Positions 36,112 through 43,908 of a stretch of 52,091 bases of DNA are shown here, piece by piece. The DNA is from an uncultured Collinsella sp. Its GTDB lineage: Bacteria; Actinomycetota; Coriobacteriia; Coriobacteriales; Coriobacteriaceae. The notes beneath the pieces are model-generated. The model ran no database searches. It saw only the letters and a list, made by a program, of their open reading frames with translations, and was not told the DNA's origin. The translations under genes were made by a program, and so were the position numbers. The DNA is taken from assembly GCA_902489775.1 (NCBI GenBank), contig CABUBH010000010.1, positions 1 to 52,091 on the forward strand. Reading direction: 5' to 3'. Each line of letters opens with the position of its first letter. The stretch's first letter is position 1.

Positions 36112-37488
36112 CTACTCCTCCACGGCCTGCGTGCCGGCGGCACGGGCCAAATCATCGATTGCCAGGGAGTCGGCGCTCAGGGCGCGATGACGGCCATCAA
36201 GCGCGGGCTCGCCCGCCTGCTCCACGGCAAGCGACTCGCCGGTGCGCATACGCCAAGCGGCGCGACGGCCCCAAACCAGGGACTCGAGCAGACTGTTGGA
36301 AGCCAGGCGGTTTTTGCCGTGAACGCCGTTGCAGGCCGTCTCGCCCGCGGCGTAGAGCTCGGGCATCGAGGTGCGGCCGTCCTTGTCGACCCATACGCCG
36401 CCCATAAAGTAGTGCTGCGTAGGCGTGACGGGAATGGGCTCGTCCAGGATGTCGCGGCCATCCTCCAGGCAGCGCGCGCGGATATTGGCAAAGTGTCCGG
36501 TCACCACGTCGCGCTCGACGGGGGCAAAGCTCAGCCATTCGTGCTCGGTGCCGTCCTGCTTCATCTGCTCGCGGATGGCGGCGGCAACAACGTCGCGCGG
36601 CTGCAACTCGTCGGTAAAACGCTCGCCGGCGGCATTGAGCAGAATCGCGCCCTCGCCGCGGCAGCTTTCGCTGATCAGGAAGGTGCGGCCCGGCTGCGGC
36701 GAGAACAGGCCCGTGGGGTGAATCTGCACGTAGTCCAGGTGCTCCATCGTGATGCCGTGCTCCTGCGCGATATAGCAGGCGTCACCGGTGAGCTGCGGGT
36801 AGTTGGTCGAATGGTCGTACACGCCACCGATACCGCCCGTTGCCCACAGCGTATGGCGGGCATGGATCTTAAACGGCTTACCGGTATGCACGTCCTTAGC
36901 GGCATTTGCCAGCTCGTCGGCGGGGCGAGCTGAATCGTCCTCGTCCACGGCGACGGCGACGACGCCGGTGCACACCGTGGCGCCATCGCGCTCGGCAGTC
37001 AGGATGTCGGTCATGGCAACGTGTTCGAGAATCTGCACGTTGTCCAGTTTGCGGACAGCCTGGAGCAGCTTGGTCGTAATCTCCTTGCCCGTAATATCGG
37101 CATGGAAGGCAATGCGCGGGCGGCTGTGCGCGCCCTCGCGGGTAAAGTCGAGGCTGCCGTCGGCCTTGCGCTCAAAGTCCACGCCCATGGCCAGCAGGTC
37201 GTTGATGACCGAACGGCTCGAGCGGATCATGATGTCTACACTCTCGCGGCGGTTCTCGTAATGGCCGGCGTGCATGGTGTCCTCAAAGAAGGCATCGTAG
37301 TCAGAACCCTCGGGCAGCACGCAGATGCCGCCCTGCGCGAGCATCGAATCGCACTCATCGACGGCGCCCTTGGAGAGCATGATTACGCGCGCGCTCGTCG
37401 GCAGATTGAGAGCCGCATACAGGCCCGCCACGCCGCAACCGGCAATGACGACGTCACACTCCATATCGGGGTATTGTTTGGTTTCCAC
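36112..37488 (-). CDS. nadB: L-aspartate oxidase, short form
   Basis: NadB oxidises L-aspartate to iminoaspartate for NadA. The FAD motif is DVVIAGCGVAGLYAALNL, and the active-site region DYVQIHPTGLF, SESCRGEGAILLN and GGVWVDKDGRTSMPELYAAGETACNGVHGKNRLASNSLLE is intact. At 458 residues it is clearly shorter than the usual 500-540. The chain stops about 40 residues after GRRAAW, so most of the C-terminal helical domain is missing. GTG 37488 is chosen, with GGGAGAGGA 5 nt upstream; an in-frame ATG lies at 37464. In an anaerobe the electron acceptor would be fumarate rather than oxygen. Confidence 0.94.
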   Translation of the reverse strand: METKQYPDMECDVVIAGCGVAGLYAALNLPTSARVIMLSKGAVDECDSMLAQGGICVLPEGSDYDAFFEDTMHAGHYENRRESVDIMIRSSRSVINDLLAMGVDFERKADGSLDFTREGAHSRPRIAFHADITGKEITTKLLQAVRKLDNVQILEHVAMTDILTAERDGATVCTGVVAVAVDEDDSARPADELANAAKDVHTGKPFKIHARHTLWATGGIGGVYDHSTNYPQLTGDACYIAQEHGITMEHLDYVQIHPTGLFSPQPGRTFLISESCRGEGAILLNAAGERFTDELQPRDVVAAAIREQMKQDGTEHEWLSFAPVERDVVTGHFANIRARCLEDGRDILDEPIPVTPTQHYFMGGVWVDKDGRTSMPELYAAGETACNGVHGKNRLASNSLLESLVWGRRAAWRMRTGESLAVEQAGEPALDGRHRALSADSLAIDDLARAAGTQAVEE

Positions 37489-37508
37489 AGGAATCCTCTC
37501 CCTTGTAC

Positions 37509-37539
37509 TGTGGCATAAGGGATGGTCCCTCATGCCACA
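37509..37539 (-). repeat. Hairpin in the nadA-nadB gap
   Basis: TGTGGCAT and ATGCCACA close an outer 8-bp stem, and AGGGA with TCCCT an inner 5-bp stem, separated by an A/C mismatch. It fills the 56-bp gap and may tune nadB expression relative to nadA. Confidence 0.6.
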
Positions 37540-37544
37540 TTGGC

Positions 37545-38570
37545 TTAGCGCGCCGCGTACTCGAGCATGCGGTCGAGCGTGAGCTTGGCCTGATCGGCGG
37601 CCTCGTCTGACACGCCAATCTGCACCTCGCCCTCGCCCGTCTCCAGGCAGTGCACGAGCTTTTCGAGCGTGATGAGATCCATGTTGACGCAGGTGGGCTG
37701 CACTGCAGGGAAGTAGAACTTCTTGCCGGTGCCCTGGCAGCGGCGCTCGAGTTCGTAGAGCACACCGCGGACCGTCACGATGATGAACTCGCTCGCGTCC
37801 GACTCCTCGGCGTACTTGATGATGCCGGCGGTGGAGCCGATGTAGTCGGCCTCGGCCAAGACGTCGGCCTTGCACTCAGGATGCGCCAGCACGAGCGCGT
37901 CGGGGTGGGCCTCCGTCGCGTCGACAATCTGCTCGACGGTGATGATGTGATGGCGCGGGCAGTAGCCGTTGTTGAGAATGACGTGCTTTTGCGGCACCTG
38001 CTCGGCTACGAAGCGGCCGAGGTTTTGGTCGGGAATGAACAGGATATGCTGCTGCGGCAGCTCGGACACGATCTTGACGGCGTTGGAGCTGGTGACGCAC
38101 ACGTCGCTCCAGCTCTTGATCTCGACCGTGGAGTTGACGTAGCAGACCACGGCCAGGTCGTCGCCGTACTCGGCGCGCGCCGCGTCGACCGTCTCGCGCT
38201 TGACCATATGAGCCATGGGGCAGTCCGCGCCCGGCTCGGGCAGCAGCACGGTCTTGGTGGGGTTGAGCAGCTTGGCGCTCTCGCCCATAAACTCCACGCC
38301 GCACAGCACGATGGTCTGCTGCGGCAGGCTCTTGGCGAGCTTAGCCAGGTAGAAGCTGTCGCCGACGTAATCGGCCACAGCCTGGACCTCGGGTGCCACG
38401 TAATAGTGTGCCAGGATCACCGCGTCGCGTTGGGTTTTAAGTTGCTGAATGGCCTCGACGAGCTCTGCGGGCACCAATGCCGCGCGCTCCGTTGCCGTCG
38501 TTGCCGATGCCAGGCCGGCCGCAATGTCGCGTGCAAGCTCCGATGCATCCATGTTCGCGCTCTGTGCCAT
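37545..38570 (-). CDS. nadA: Quinolinate synthase
   Basis: NadA condenses iminoaspartate with dihydroxyacetone phosphate to quinolinate and needs a [4Fe-4S] cluster. The 341-residue product has the probable cluster cysteines in VLCGVEFMGESAKLL, HPECKADV and QPTCVNMDLITLEKL, and the repeated motifs LAHYYVAPEVQAVADYVGDS and SAGIIKY-like TAGIIKYAEE. GAGGGG lies 5 nt before ATG 38570. It is the first gene of the NAD operon, under the palindromic operator at 38612-38655. The Fe-S cluster fits an anaerobic host. Confidence 0.97.
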   Translation of the reverse strand: MAQSANMDASELARDIAAGLASATTATERAALVPAELVEAIQQLKTQRDAVILAHYYVAPEVQAVADYVGDSFYLAKLAKSLPQQTIVLCGVEFMGESAKLLNPTKTVLLPEPGADCPMAHMVKRETVDAARAEYGDDLAVVCYVNSTVEIKSWSDVCVTSSNAVKIVSELPQQHILFIPDQNLGRFVAEQVPQKHVILNNGYCPRHHIITVEQIVDATEAHPDALVLAHPECKADVLAEADYIGSTAGIIKYAEESDASEFIIVTVRGVLYELERRCQGTGKKFYFPAVQPTCVNMDLITLEKLVHCLETGEGEVQIGVSDEAADQAKLTLDRMLEYAAR

Positions 38571-38605
38571 CAAGGCCCCTCTCTTTTGGCGAATCTTGGG
38601 GCTTT

Positions 38606-38655
38606 AGTATGACACCTAGGTTTACAGCTGACAAGACAGCTGTAAACCTAGGTGT
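38606..38655 (-). promoter_or_regulatory. nad operon promoter covered by a 19-bp perfect inverted repeat (probable NiaR operator)
   Basis: ACACCTAGGTTTACAGCTG (38612-38630) and its exact complement (38637-38655) flank a 6-nt spacer. On the minus strand -35 TTGTCA (38629-38634) and -10 CATACT (38606-38611), 17 bp apart, lie within or against the repeat. A bound repressor would therefore block RNA polymerase directly. Confidence 0.75.
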
Positions 38656-38862
38656 AAAGTTGAAATAAAGATTCAATCATGCGGCAGGTCCATTTTCGAA
38701 CTGGCAAGCTGAGGATAGCCGAGCTCTCGATAGCGCAGGAGGCATCTTTCGCCACCGCAATACCGCTCGGCGCGAGTTGCGCACCATGAGGCACGAACGG
38801 GCGCTCCCCCGCGAGCGGCACGCGCCCAATGTGGCAAAATCGAACTACTAAGGGGGCCCAGA

Positions 38863-39585
38863 ATGCTCAAGATTATTGCCTGCGACGATGACGTCGCTTT
38901 TCTAGATAGACTGCACCGGATGATCGACCGTTGGTCGACCGAGAAGGGCACGGCGGTCGATGTTGCGCTCGTTACGCGCGGCGAGGACCTGCTGGCGCGC
39001 CATGCCGCGTCGCGCGCCGACATCATCCTGCTCGACATGATCATGCCGCTCGTCAACGGCATGGACACCGCACGCGAATTGCGCCAGGCCGACACCGCCG
39101 TGCGCCTGGTGTTTCTCACCTCATCGCCCGAGTTTGCACTGGAGTCCTACGAGGTCCGCGCCTTCGACTATCTGCTCAAGCCCGTGACTTACGAACGCCT
39201 GGCGCAGTTACTCGACGAACTTTCGAGCATGCGCCCGGCGGCAACCGACGAGCTCGTGATCAAAACGTCCTTTGGCTACCACGCCCTGCGCCTGTCCGAC
39301 ATCGAATATGCCGAGGCGCGCAACAAGCACGTGGTCTTCCACCTGCGCGACGGACGCGATATCGAGGCACTCGAGTCGTTCCGCAGCGTCGAGGACCGCT
39401 TGGAGCAAAACGCAGTCTTCTTTAAATGCCACCGCAGCTACCAGGTCAACCTGCGCAATATCGATCACTTTGACCGCACGGAGATCTTCATGAGATCGGG
39501 CGCCTGTATCCCGTTGGCACGCAGTTGCAAGCAGGGGTTCCAAGATGCCTACTTTGCGGCGCGCTTTGAGGGCGGGAGGCACTGA
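38863..39585 (+). CDS. LytTR-type response regulator
   Basis: A 240-residue response regulator. The receiver domain (1 to about 118) has the acidic pocket CDDD, phosphoacceptor Asp58 in IILLDMIMP, Thr/Ser in FLTSSPEF and Lys in LLKPV. A LytTR DNA-binding domain (about 130-235) follows, with LSDIEYAEARNKHVVFHL and FKCHRSYQVNLRNID. Such regulators often control quorum-sensing, bacteriocin or surface genes. AAGGGGG precedes the ATG. Its stop shares one base with the start of the sensor kinase, so the two form a tight pair. Confidence 0.93.
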   Translation: MLKIIACDDDVAFLDRLHRMIDRWSTEKGTAVDVALVTRGEDLLARHAASRADIILLDMIMPLVNGMDTARELRQADTAVRLVFLTSSPEFALESYEVRAFDYLLKPVTYERLAQLLDELSSMRPAATDELVIKTSFGYHALRLSDIEYAEARNKHVVFHLRDGRDIEALESFRSVEDRLEQNAVFFKCHRSYQVNLRNIDHFDRTEIFMRSGACIPLARSCKQGFQDAYFAARFEGGRH

Positions 39586-40862
39586 TGCTCCCCACGGCCG
39601 AAATGCTGCTTTGGGCAATCCACCACGCAACGACCCTGCTCTTTGGCGTTTTCGCCTCGGCAGCGCTGTGCGGGGTCGAGATCAACCGCCGTCATGCGTT
39701 TGAGCTGATCGCGGTTGACGTGCTCACCGGTACCGCCTTTGCGCTCGCCAATGTCTTTGGCGGCGAACTTTTCGCTCGACAGGTGTATCCGCTCGTCGTG
39801 CATCTGCCGCTCGTCATCTATCTGTGCGCGCGCTATCGGCTGAGCCCTTTGCTCGTTATGCTCGGCGTCACCAGCGCATACCTGAGCTGCCAATTTAGCA
39901 ACTGGATGGGCATCGCCGCGCTCGCCGCCTGCGGCTCGCAAATCGCGTACTACGCGACACGCATTATCACCACGGTCGCCGTCTTTGCGCTCCTGCTGCA
40001 CTGGGCCGGCGACATCGGTCCGCGCCTGGCAGTCAAAAGCCCTACCGAGCTCGAGATTCTGCTCATCCTGCCGCTCGTCTATTACATCTTTGACTACGCC
40101 ACCAACGTCTACACCACGTTGTTCCACTCGGGCTCGGTTGTGACCGTTGAGTTTTTGGCGTTTGCGCTTTGCGCTTTCTACCTTATGTTTCTTGCTGTGT
40201 ATCTGCGCGAATACGAGGCTAAAGAGGCCGCCGAGCGCGAGCGTTGGATGCTCGAGACCCGCGATAGTGCAGCTATCAAAGAGCTCGAAGCCTGGCGTCA
40301 ATCTGGACGCGAGCTTTCGGTTCTGCGCCATGACATGCGGCACTTCCTGCGCGGCCTTGCGGTTTTAATCGAAGAGGGTCACGTCGACGAGGCGCTCGGG
40401 CGCATCAACGAACTCTGTGAGACAAACGACCGCACCGCAGTGCGCCGCTACTGTGCCAACGAAACGGTCAACATCGTGCTTTCGTCATTTAGCTCCGATA
40501 TCAACCGAAACGGTATCACCGCCGACCTGCGCGCCGCCGTGCCAGAGAACGTCCATGTGGCCGATGTCGACCTGTTTAGCGTGCTCTCGAATGCCCTGGA
40601 CAACGCCATCGTCGCCGCGAGCGCCGCTCCCCAGGGCAAACGATTCGTCGATCTGGACCTGCGCTACGAAGACGGGCAGCTGCTGCTTTTGGTCTCTAAC
40701 ACGTTTGACCGCCCGCCGCGTATGGTTGACGGCATGCCCGTGGCCCAGCACGCCGGCCACGGCTTTGGCACCAAGAGCATTAAGCTCGCCGTCGAGCGCA
40801 TGAACGGCAACTGCCAGTTCCGCATTCACGGCGACCGATTTGAGCTGCGTGCCGTGATGTAG
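39585..40862 (+). CDS. Sensor histidine kinase, GHKL type (AgrC-like)
   Basis: A 425-residue kinase. About six membrane helices fill residues 1-205 with no extracellular domain, as in AgrC-type peptide sensors. A coiled stretch (about 208-240) leads to the phosphoaccepting helix VLRHDMRHFLRGL with His249. The ATPase domain carries the N box VLSNALDNAIVAA and a GHGFGTKSIKLAVER G-box. It is the partner of the adjacent LytTR regulator. No AgrB- or AgrD-like peptide gene is visible nearby, so the signal is unknown. Confidence 0.92.
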   Translation: MLPTAEMLLWAIHHATTLLFGVFASAALCGVEINRRHAFELIAVDVLTGTAFALANVFGGELFARQVYPLVVHLPLVIYLCARYRLSPLLVMLGVTSAYLSCQFSNWMGIAALAACGSQIAYYATRIITTVAVFALLLHWAGDIGPRLAVKSPTELEILLILPLVYYIFDYATNVYTTLFHSGSVVTVEFLAFALCAFYLMFLAVYLREYEAKEAAERERWMLETRDSAAIKELEAWRQSGRELSVLRHDMRHFLRGLAVLIEEGHVDEALGRINELCETNDRTAVRRYCANETVNIVLSSFSSDINRNGITADLRAAVPENVHVADVDLFSVLSNALDNAIVAASAAPQGKRFVDLDLRYEDGQLLLLVSNTFDRPPRMVDGMPVAQHAGHGFGTKSIKLAVERMNGNCQFRIHGDRFELRAVM

Positions 40863-40922
40863 GGACGCGACAAGCTGCCGGCATGCTCGGCCCGCCGGGG
40901 CCACCTTGCCAGCGCCGGTCCG

Positions 40923-41492
40923 CTACAGCGGCGCGGCGGCCGGAGTCAGCTGTTTAATGTAGGCCCACATGCGCTGCTTGGCGGCCTTGTCGGTGAGCGC
41001 CGCCTCAAAGCCGTCGAGCGCGAGCACGCGGCGCCCTTGCACATGGGCGACCAGGCCGGGCTTGAGCATGGCGGTGTCGAAGTCGTCGATCGCCACGAGC
41101 ATATCGGCATAGGTCTCGCGCATGGTATCGGCCGCACGATCATCCAGCAACAGCACCGCCTCGGGGTCCAGCGCCTCGAGCGCCTCGCGGAACAGCTCGC
41201 ACGGCAGGGCATGGCCCACCGCCACCGTTCCGTCGCCCGCACCGGCGACGCTTGCCAGCACGCAAAAATCCTCGGGCGCATAACCGATGGCCCCGAGCGC
41301 CTTACGCAGCGCCGCGCCATCCGCGCCTGCGGCAAGCTCGCCGCCCGAGCGCTCGGCCTCATCCAAATCGCCTTTTACCAGCACAATCGGCGAGCACGCG
41401 TTGCCTGCGATGCGCACGCCACGACCCGCAAGCGATGCGAGCTCCTGCTCGGCCGCCTGGGCGATGGCTTCTTTTTTCTGGCTTTGTGACAT
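40923..41492 (-). CDS. Degenerate uracil-DNA-glycosylase-like protein
   Basis: A 189-residue cytoplasmic protein. Its order of elements resembles family 4/5 uracil-DNA glycosylases: VLVKGDLDEAERSGGELAAGADGAALRKALGAIGY at the place of the PGxxED and GxxG motifs, then LDPEAVLLLDDRAADTM, where the family has a strand ending LG. However, the Fe-S cysteines and the catalytic motif are not recognisable, so activity is doubtful. It may be a structural relative with another role, and the assignment is tentative. ATG 41492 follows GGAGA by about 11 nt. The IS200/IS605 right end lies only about 40 bases upstream, so its original promoter may have been displaced. Confidence 0.45.
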   Translation of the reverse strand: MSQSQKKEAIAQAAEQELASLAGRGVRIAGNACSPIVLVKGDLDEAERSGGELAAGADGAALRKALGAIGYAPEDFCVLASVAGAGDGTVAVGHALPCELFREALEALDPEAVLLLDDRAADTMRETYADMLVAIDDFDTAMLKPGLVAHVQGRRVLALDGFEAALTDKAAKQRMWAYIKQLTPAAAPL

Positions 41493-41532
41493 AGGTATGC
41501 GCTCTCCAATCGTTTGCGTGCCCACCATTATT

Positions 41533-41700
41533 TGACACTCCCCATGGCTAAAGCCAGGGGATTCTTGCTTCACCGAGAATTGCCTAGACTGCGCATGCAG
41601 CCGTAGGTCTTACGCCCTCTCCACAAGCGTTTGCGGCGTCTGCCGCGGTTCCCGCATGCCCTGCGGTACCTTCCAGGATTCTCCTTCCCTCGCGGGCGAT
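41533..41700 (-). ncRNA. Predicted omega RNA of TnpB
   Basis: TnpB proteins use a guide RNA made from the 3' end of tnpB and the element's right end. Here the minus strand after the tnpB stop contains AATTCTCGG-N6-AAGAATC, able to pair ATTCT with AGAAT, followed by the right-end hairpin at 41540-41560. The guide would start just outside, near 41531, reading into flanking DNA. The 5' limit is a guess. Confidence 0.4.
41540..41560 (-). repeat. Right-end subterminal hairpin of the IS200/IS605 element
   Basis: CCCC-A-TGGCT-AA-AGCCA-GGGG forms a stem of nine pairs with one bulged base. This is the usual kind of end structure recognised by TnpA in single-stranded DNA. Confidence 0.75.
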
Positions 41701-42774
41701 GTTGACGGCGGCGTTCAGGTCGCGGTCGTGACGCATGCCGCACGCGGGGCAGTCCCATACCCGTTCGGCCAGCGTCAGTCCCCTGTAGACGTAACCGCAT
41801 GCGGAACACGTCTTGCTGGACGGATAGAACCTGCCCACCCTTACGAAGCCGCGCCCCGACCATGCGCATTTGTACTCGAGCTGGCGCGCCAGCTCCGACA
41901 TGGCGGCATCGCCCACGGCCTTGGCGAGGCGGCGGTTCCTCTGCATGCCCCTGACGTTCAGGTCCTCGACCGCGATGTTTTGGCTTTCTCCCACCGCATG
42001 CGTCGTGAACTTGTGCAGGGCGTCCTTCCGCCGGTTGGCAACCTTCTCGTGCGCCCGCGCGACCCTGACACGCTGCCTGGCGCGATTTGCGGAGCCCTTC
42101 CGCTTGCGCGAGAGCCACCGCTGCTCCCGCGCCAGCCTCCTCTCGCTCCTTTGCAGGTTTTTGGGGTTGGGCAGGCGCTCCCCCGTGGAGCAGGTGGCTA
42201 TGTCGTGTATTCCCGCATCGACTCCCAGGAACCCGACGGTCGGGGCCGGCGCGTCCGTGGCGGGGACGTCCGCGCAGCATATCGCCACGTAGTACTTGCC
42301 GCTCGGCACCTGCTTGACCGTCGCGGACAGGACGCGCCCCTCCACGGGACGGCTCACCCGCGCCCTGACGGTCCCCAGCTTTGGCAGCCTCACGTGCCTG
42401 GCGTCGATTATCCCGACGCCGTTCGTGCGGTAGCTCTTCCTCCCCGCGCGTTTGGACTTGAACTTCGGAAAGCCCACCTTGCCTGGTGCGCGGAAGAAGT
42501 TCTTAAATGCCTTGTCCAGGTCGCGCAGGGACTGCTGCAGTGCCATGGAGTCCACCTCGGAGAGCCACGGCGCGTCCGCCCTCTTCCAGGCGGGGATCTG
42601 GGTGATGTAGGAGTTGATGTGCCTCGATTTGCCCGTCCACGCGTACTCGTCCCGCCTCATCGCCAGCACCCTGTTGTAGACCCAGCGGCAGCAGCCGAAG
42701 GTCTTCTGCAGGAGGGCCTCCTGCTCGGCGCTCGGGTATATGCGGTACTCGAAGGTCTTGTCCATGGCCCTCAC
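41584..42774 (-). CDS. tnpB: RNA-guided endonuclease TnpB
   Basis: A 396-residue TnpB of the IS200/IS605 family, the ancestor group of Cas12. The RuvC catalytic residues are present: Asp186 in FLGVDAGIHD, Glu270 in IAVEDLN, and Asp352 in DRDLNAA. The zinc ribbon has Cys323/326 and Cys342/345. The N-terminal helix-turn region YRIYPSAEQEALLQKTFGCCRWVYN is typical. It cuts DNA next to a short target motif under guidance of an RNA from the element's right end, which favours retention of the element. GTG 42774 overlaps the tnpA stop (GTGA) with AGAGGA upstream; ATG 42765 is an alternative. It appears intact. Confidence 0.92.
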   Translation of the reverse strand: MRAMDKTFEYRIYPSAEQEALLQKTFGCCRWVYNRVLAMRRDEYAWTGKSRHINSYITQIPAWKRADAPWLSEVDSMALQQSLRDLDKAFKNFFRAPGKVGFPKFKSKRAGRKSYRTNGVGIIDARHVRLPKLGTVRARVSRPVEGRVLSATVKQVPSGKYYVAICCADVPATDAPAPTVGFLGVDAGIHDIATCSTGERLPNPKNLQRSERRLAREQRWLSRKRKGSANRARQRVRVARAHEKVANRRKDALHKFTTHAVGESQNIAVEDLNVRGMQRNRRLAKAVGDAAMSELARQLEYKCAWSGRGFVRVGRFYPSSKTCSACGYVYRGLTLAERVWDCPACGMRHDRDLNAAVNIAREGRRILEGTAGHAGTAADAANACGEGVRPTAACAV

Positions 42775-43166
42775 GCGTTCCTCTGGTCCTCGATATACTG
42801 CCTGACGGCCTCGGGCGTCGCCCCGCCGACGGTCGAGACGAAGTAGCTGTTCGTCCAGAGCGTCGGCAGCTTGCGCTTCAGCTGCGGGAACTCGGCGCGC
42901 AGGTCGTGGCTGGTCCTGCCCTTGATGCGCTTCACGGCCCGGTGGATGCCGAACTGGGGGTCGACTGAGACGAGCATGTGCACGCGGTCGGGCATGACCT
43001 TGATTTCCCTTATCTCGAAATCGAGTTCCTCCGCGACCTCGTGCGCGATCTCCTCGAAGCGGGAGCCGATGCCGTCCACGAGCACCTTCCTGCGGTATTT
43101 CGGGCAGAAGACCACATGGTAGTCGCAGTCCCAGACTATGTTGTCGTTGCTCCTGTATCTATCCAT
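42771..43166 (-). CDS. tnpA: IS200-like Y1 transposase TnpA with altered HUH motif
   Basis: A 131-residue single-strand transposase. The catalytic Tyr124 (VRQYIEDQ) and the conserved GRTSHDLRAEFPQL and LPTLWTNSYFVSTVGG are present. However, the metal-binding HUH motif reads DRVHMLV. Residue 61 is Arg (CGC) where most relatives have His (CAC or CAT), which would remove one of the two metal ligands. A single A-to-G change explains this, so transposition may be impaired. ATG 43166 fits the family start. The stop overlaps the tnpB start. Confidence 0.9.
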   Translation of the reverse strand: MDRYRSNDNIVWDCDYHVVFCPKYRRKVLVDGIGSRFEEIAHEVAEELDFEIREIKVMPDRVHMLVSVDPQFGIHRAVKRIKGRTSHDLRAEFPQLKRKLPTLWTNSYFVSTVGGATPEAVRQYIEDQRNA

Positions 43167-43185
43167 GAAAACAGTATACCACTTG

Positions 43186-43208
43186 CAGCCGTATATGTAT
43201 ATCGGCTG
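43186..43208 (-). repeat. Left-end subterminal hairpin of the IS200/IS605 element
   Basis: CAGCCG and CGGCTG close a 6-bp stem around an 11-nt AT-rich centre that can pair further with a bulge. It lies 20 bases upstream of the tnpA start, the usual place of the left-end structure. Confidence 0.65.
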
Positions 43209-43367
43209 ACGCCGATGCGCCTTATATCCCCATATCTGAAGAAAGGGGTTTTGCGGCGCTTTTGATAAAAGAGCCGCCCGCGAGTGGTTGCTTTGCGGGC
43301 CGCTGGGTATAAGCACGGTCGTACTGAGTTTTACGCGGCCGAGCCGCGTCGCATTATGGAGGTCACC

Positions 43368-43688
43368 ATGGCTGACATCAAGCAGATTACCCCCGAGAAC
43401 TTCGACGCTGTCGTCAACGATAGCCTGCCCGTACTGGTTGATTTTTGGGCCCCGTGGTGCGGCCCCTGCCGCTCGCTCTCGCCCATCGTAGACGAGCTTG
43501 CCGACGAGCTGGCCGGCAAGCTGGCTGTGGCCAAGTGCAACGTCGACGACAACCAGGACCTGGCCATGAAGTTTGGCGTCATGAGCATCCCCACGCTGAT
43601 CGTCTTTAAGAACGGCGAGGAGGTCGACCGCTCGGTCGGCGCCTTACCCAAGGCAAGGCTTCAGGCACTGCTGGAGAAACATCTGTAA
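43368..43688 (+). CDS. trxA: Thioredoxin
   Basis: A 106-residue classical thioredoxin with the redox motif WCGPC in VDFWAPWCGPCRSL and the cis-proline region MSIPTLIVFKNGE. It reduces protein disulfides and ribonucleotide reductase using thioredoxin reductase, which is not in this window. The ATG at 43368 has GGAGG 5 nt upstream; the frame is open further upstream but without family similarity. A terminator follows 112 bases downstream. Confidence 0.97.
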   Translation: MADIKQITPENFDAVVNDSLPVLVDFWAPWCGPCRSLSPIVDELADELAGKLAVAKCNVDDNQDLAMKFGVMSIPTLIVFKNGEEVDRSVGALPKARLQALLEKHL

Positions 43689-43800
43689 TACGCTTGTTAC
43701 CTGTCTGCCGTCCATGAGCGGTTTCGCACCGCTCGCCGGAGTGCCAAACGCAAGGCATGCGACCACGGATAGTATGGTAGACACAAACAGCCCCCAGTGA

Positions 43801-43836
43801 ACGGGTGCGAGTCAGACGGACTCGCACCCGTTTTCT
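43801..43836 (+). terminator. Rho-independent terminator after trxA
   Basis: A perfect 13-bp stem (ACGGGTGCGAGTC, 43801-43813 with 43819-43831), a 5-nt loop, and TTTTCTT. Confidence 0.92.
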
Positions 43837-43908
43837 TATGCGGCGGCGCCCAAGGCGGGCGTAGTAGAATCTGAACCACCATATCGCCCCAAACAAAAGG
43901 AGATTCCC

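Larger units (their letters stand above)
41532..43210 (-). mobile_element. IS200/IS605-family insertion sequence (tnpA-tnpB)
   Basis: An element of about 1.7 kb carrying tnpA and tnpB in tandem on the minus strand. It has a subterminal hairpin at each end (43186-43208 left, 41540-41560 right) and no inverted terminal repeats, as expected for this family. The outer limits are estimated; the right end probably falls at the TTGAC at 41532-41536. It sits between the uracil-DNA-glycosylase-like gene and thioredoxin. Confidence 0.85.

Noticed and set aside
43837..43908. NikR operator of the GTATGA-N16-TCATAC type
   Set aside because: I see no such dyad upstream of the small gene or nikR, so autoregulation is not supported.
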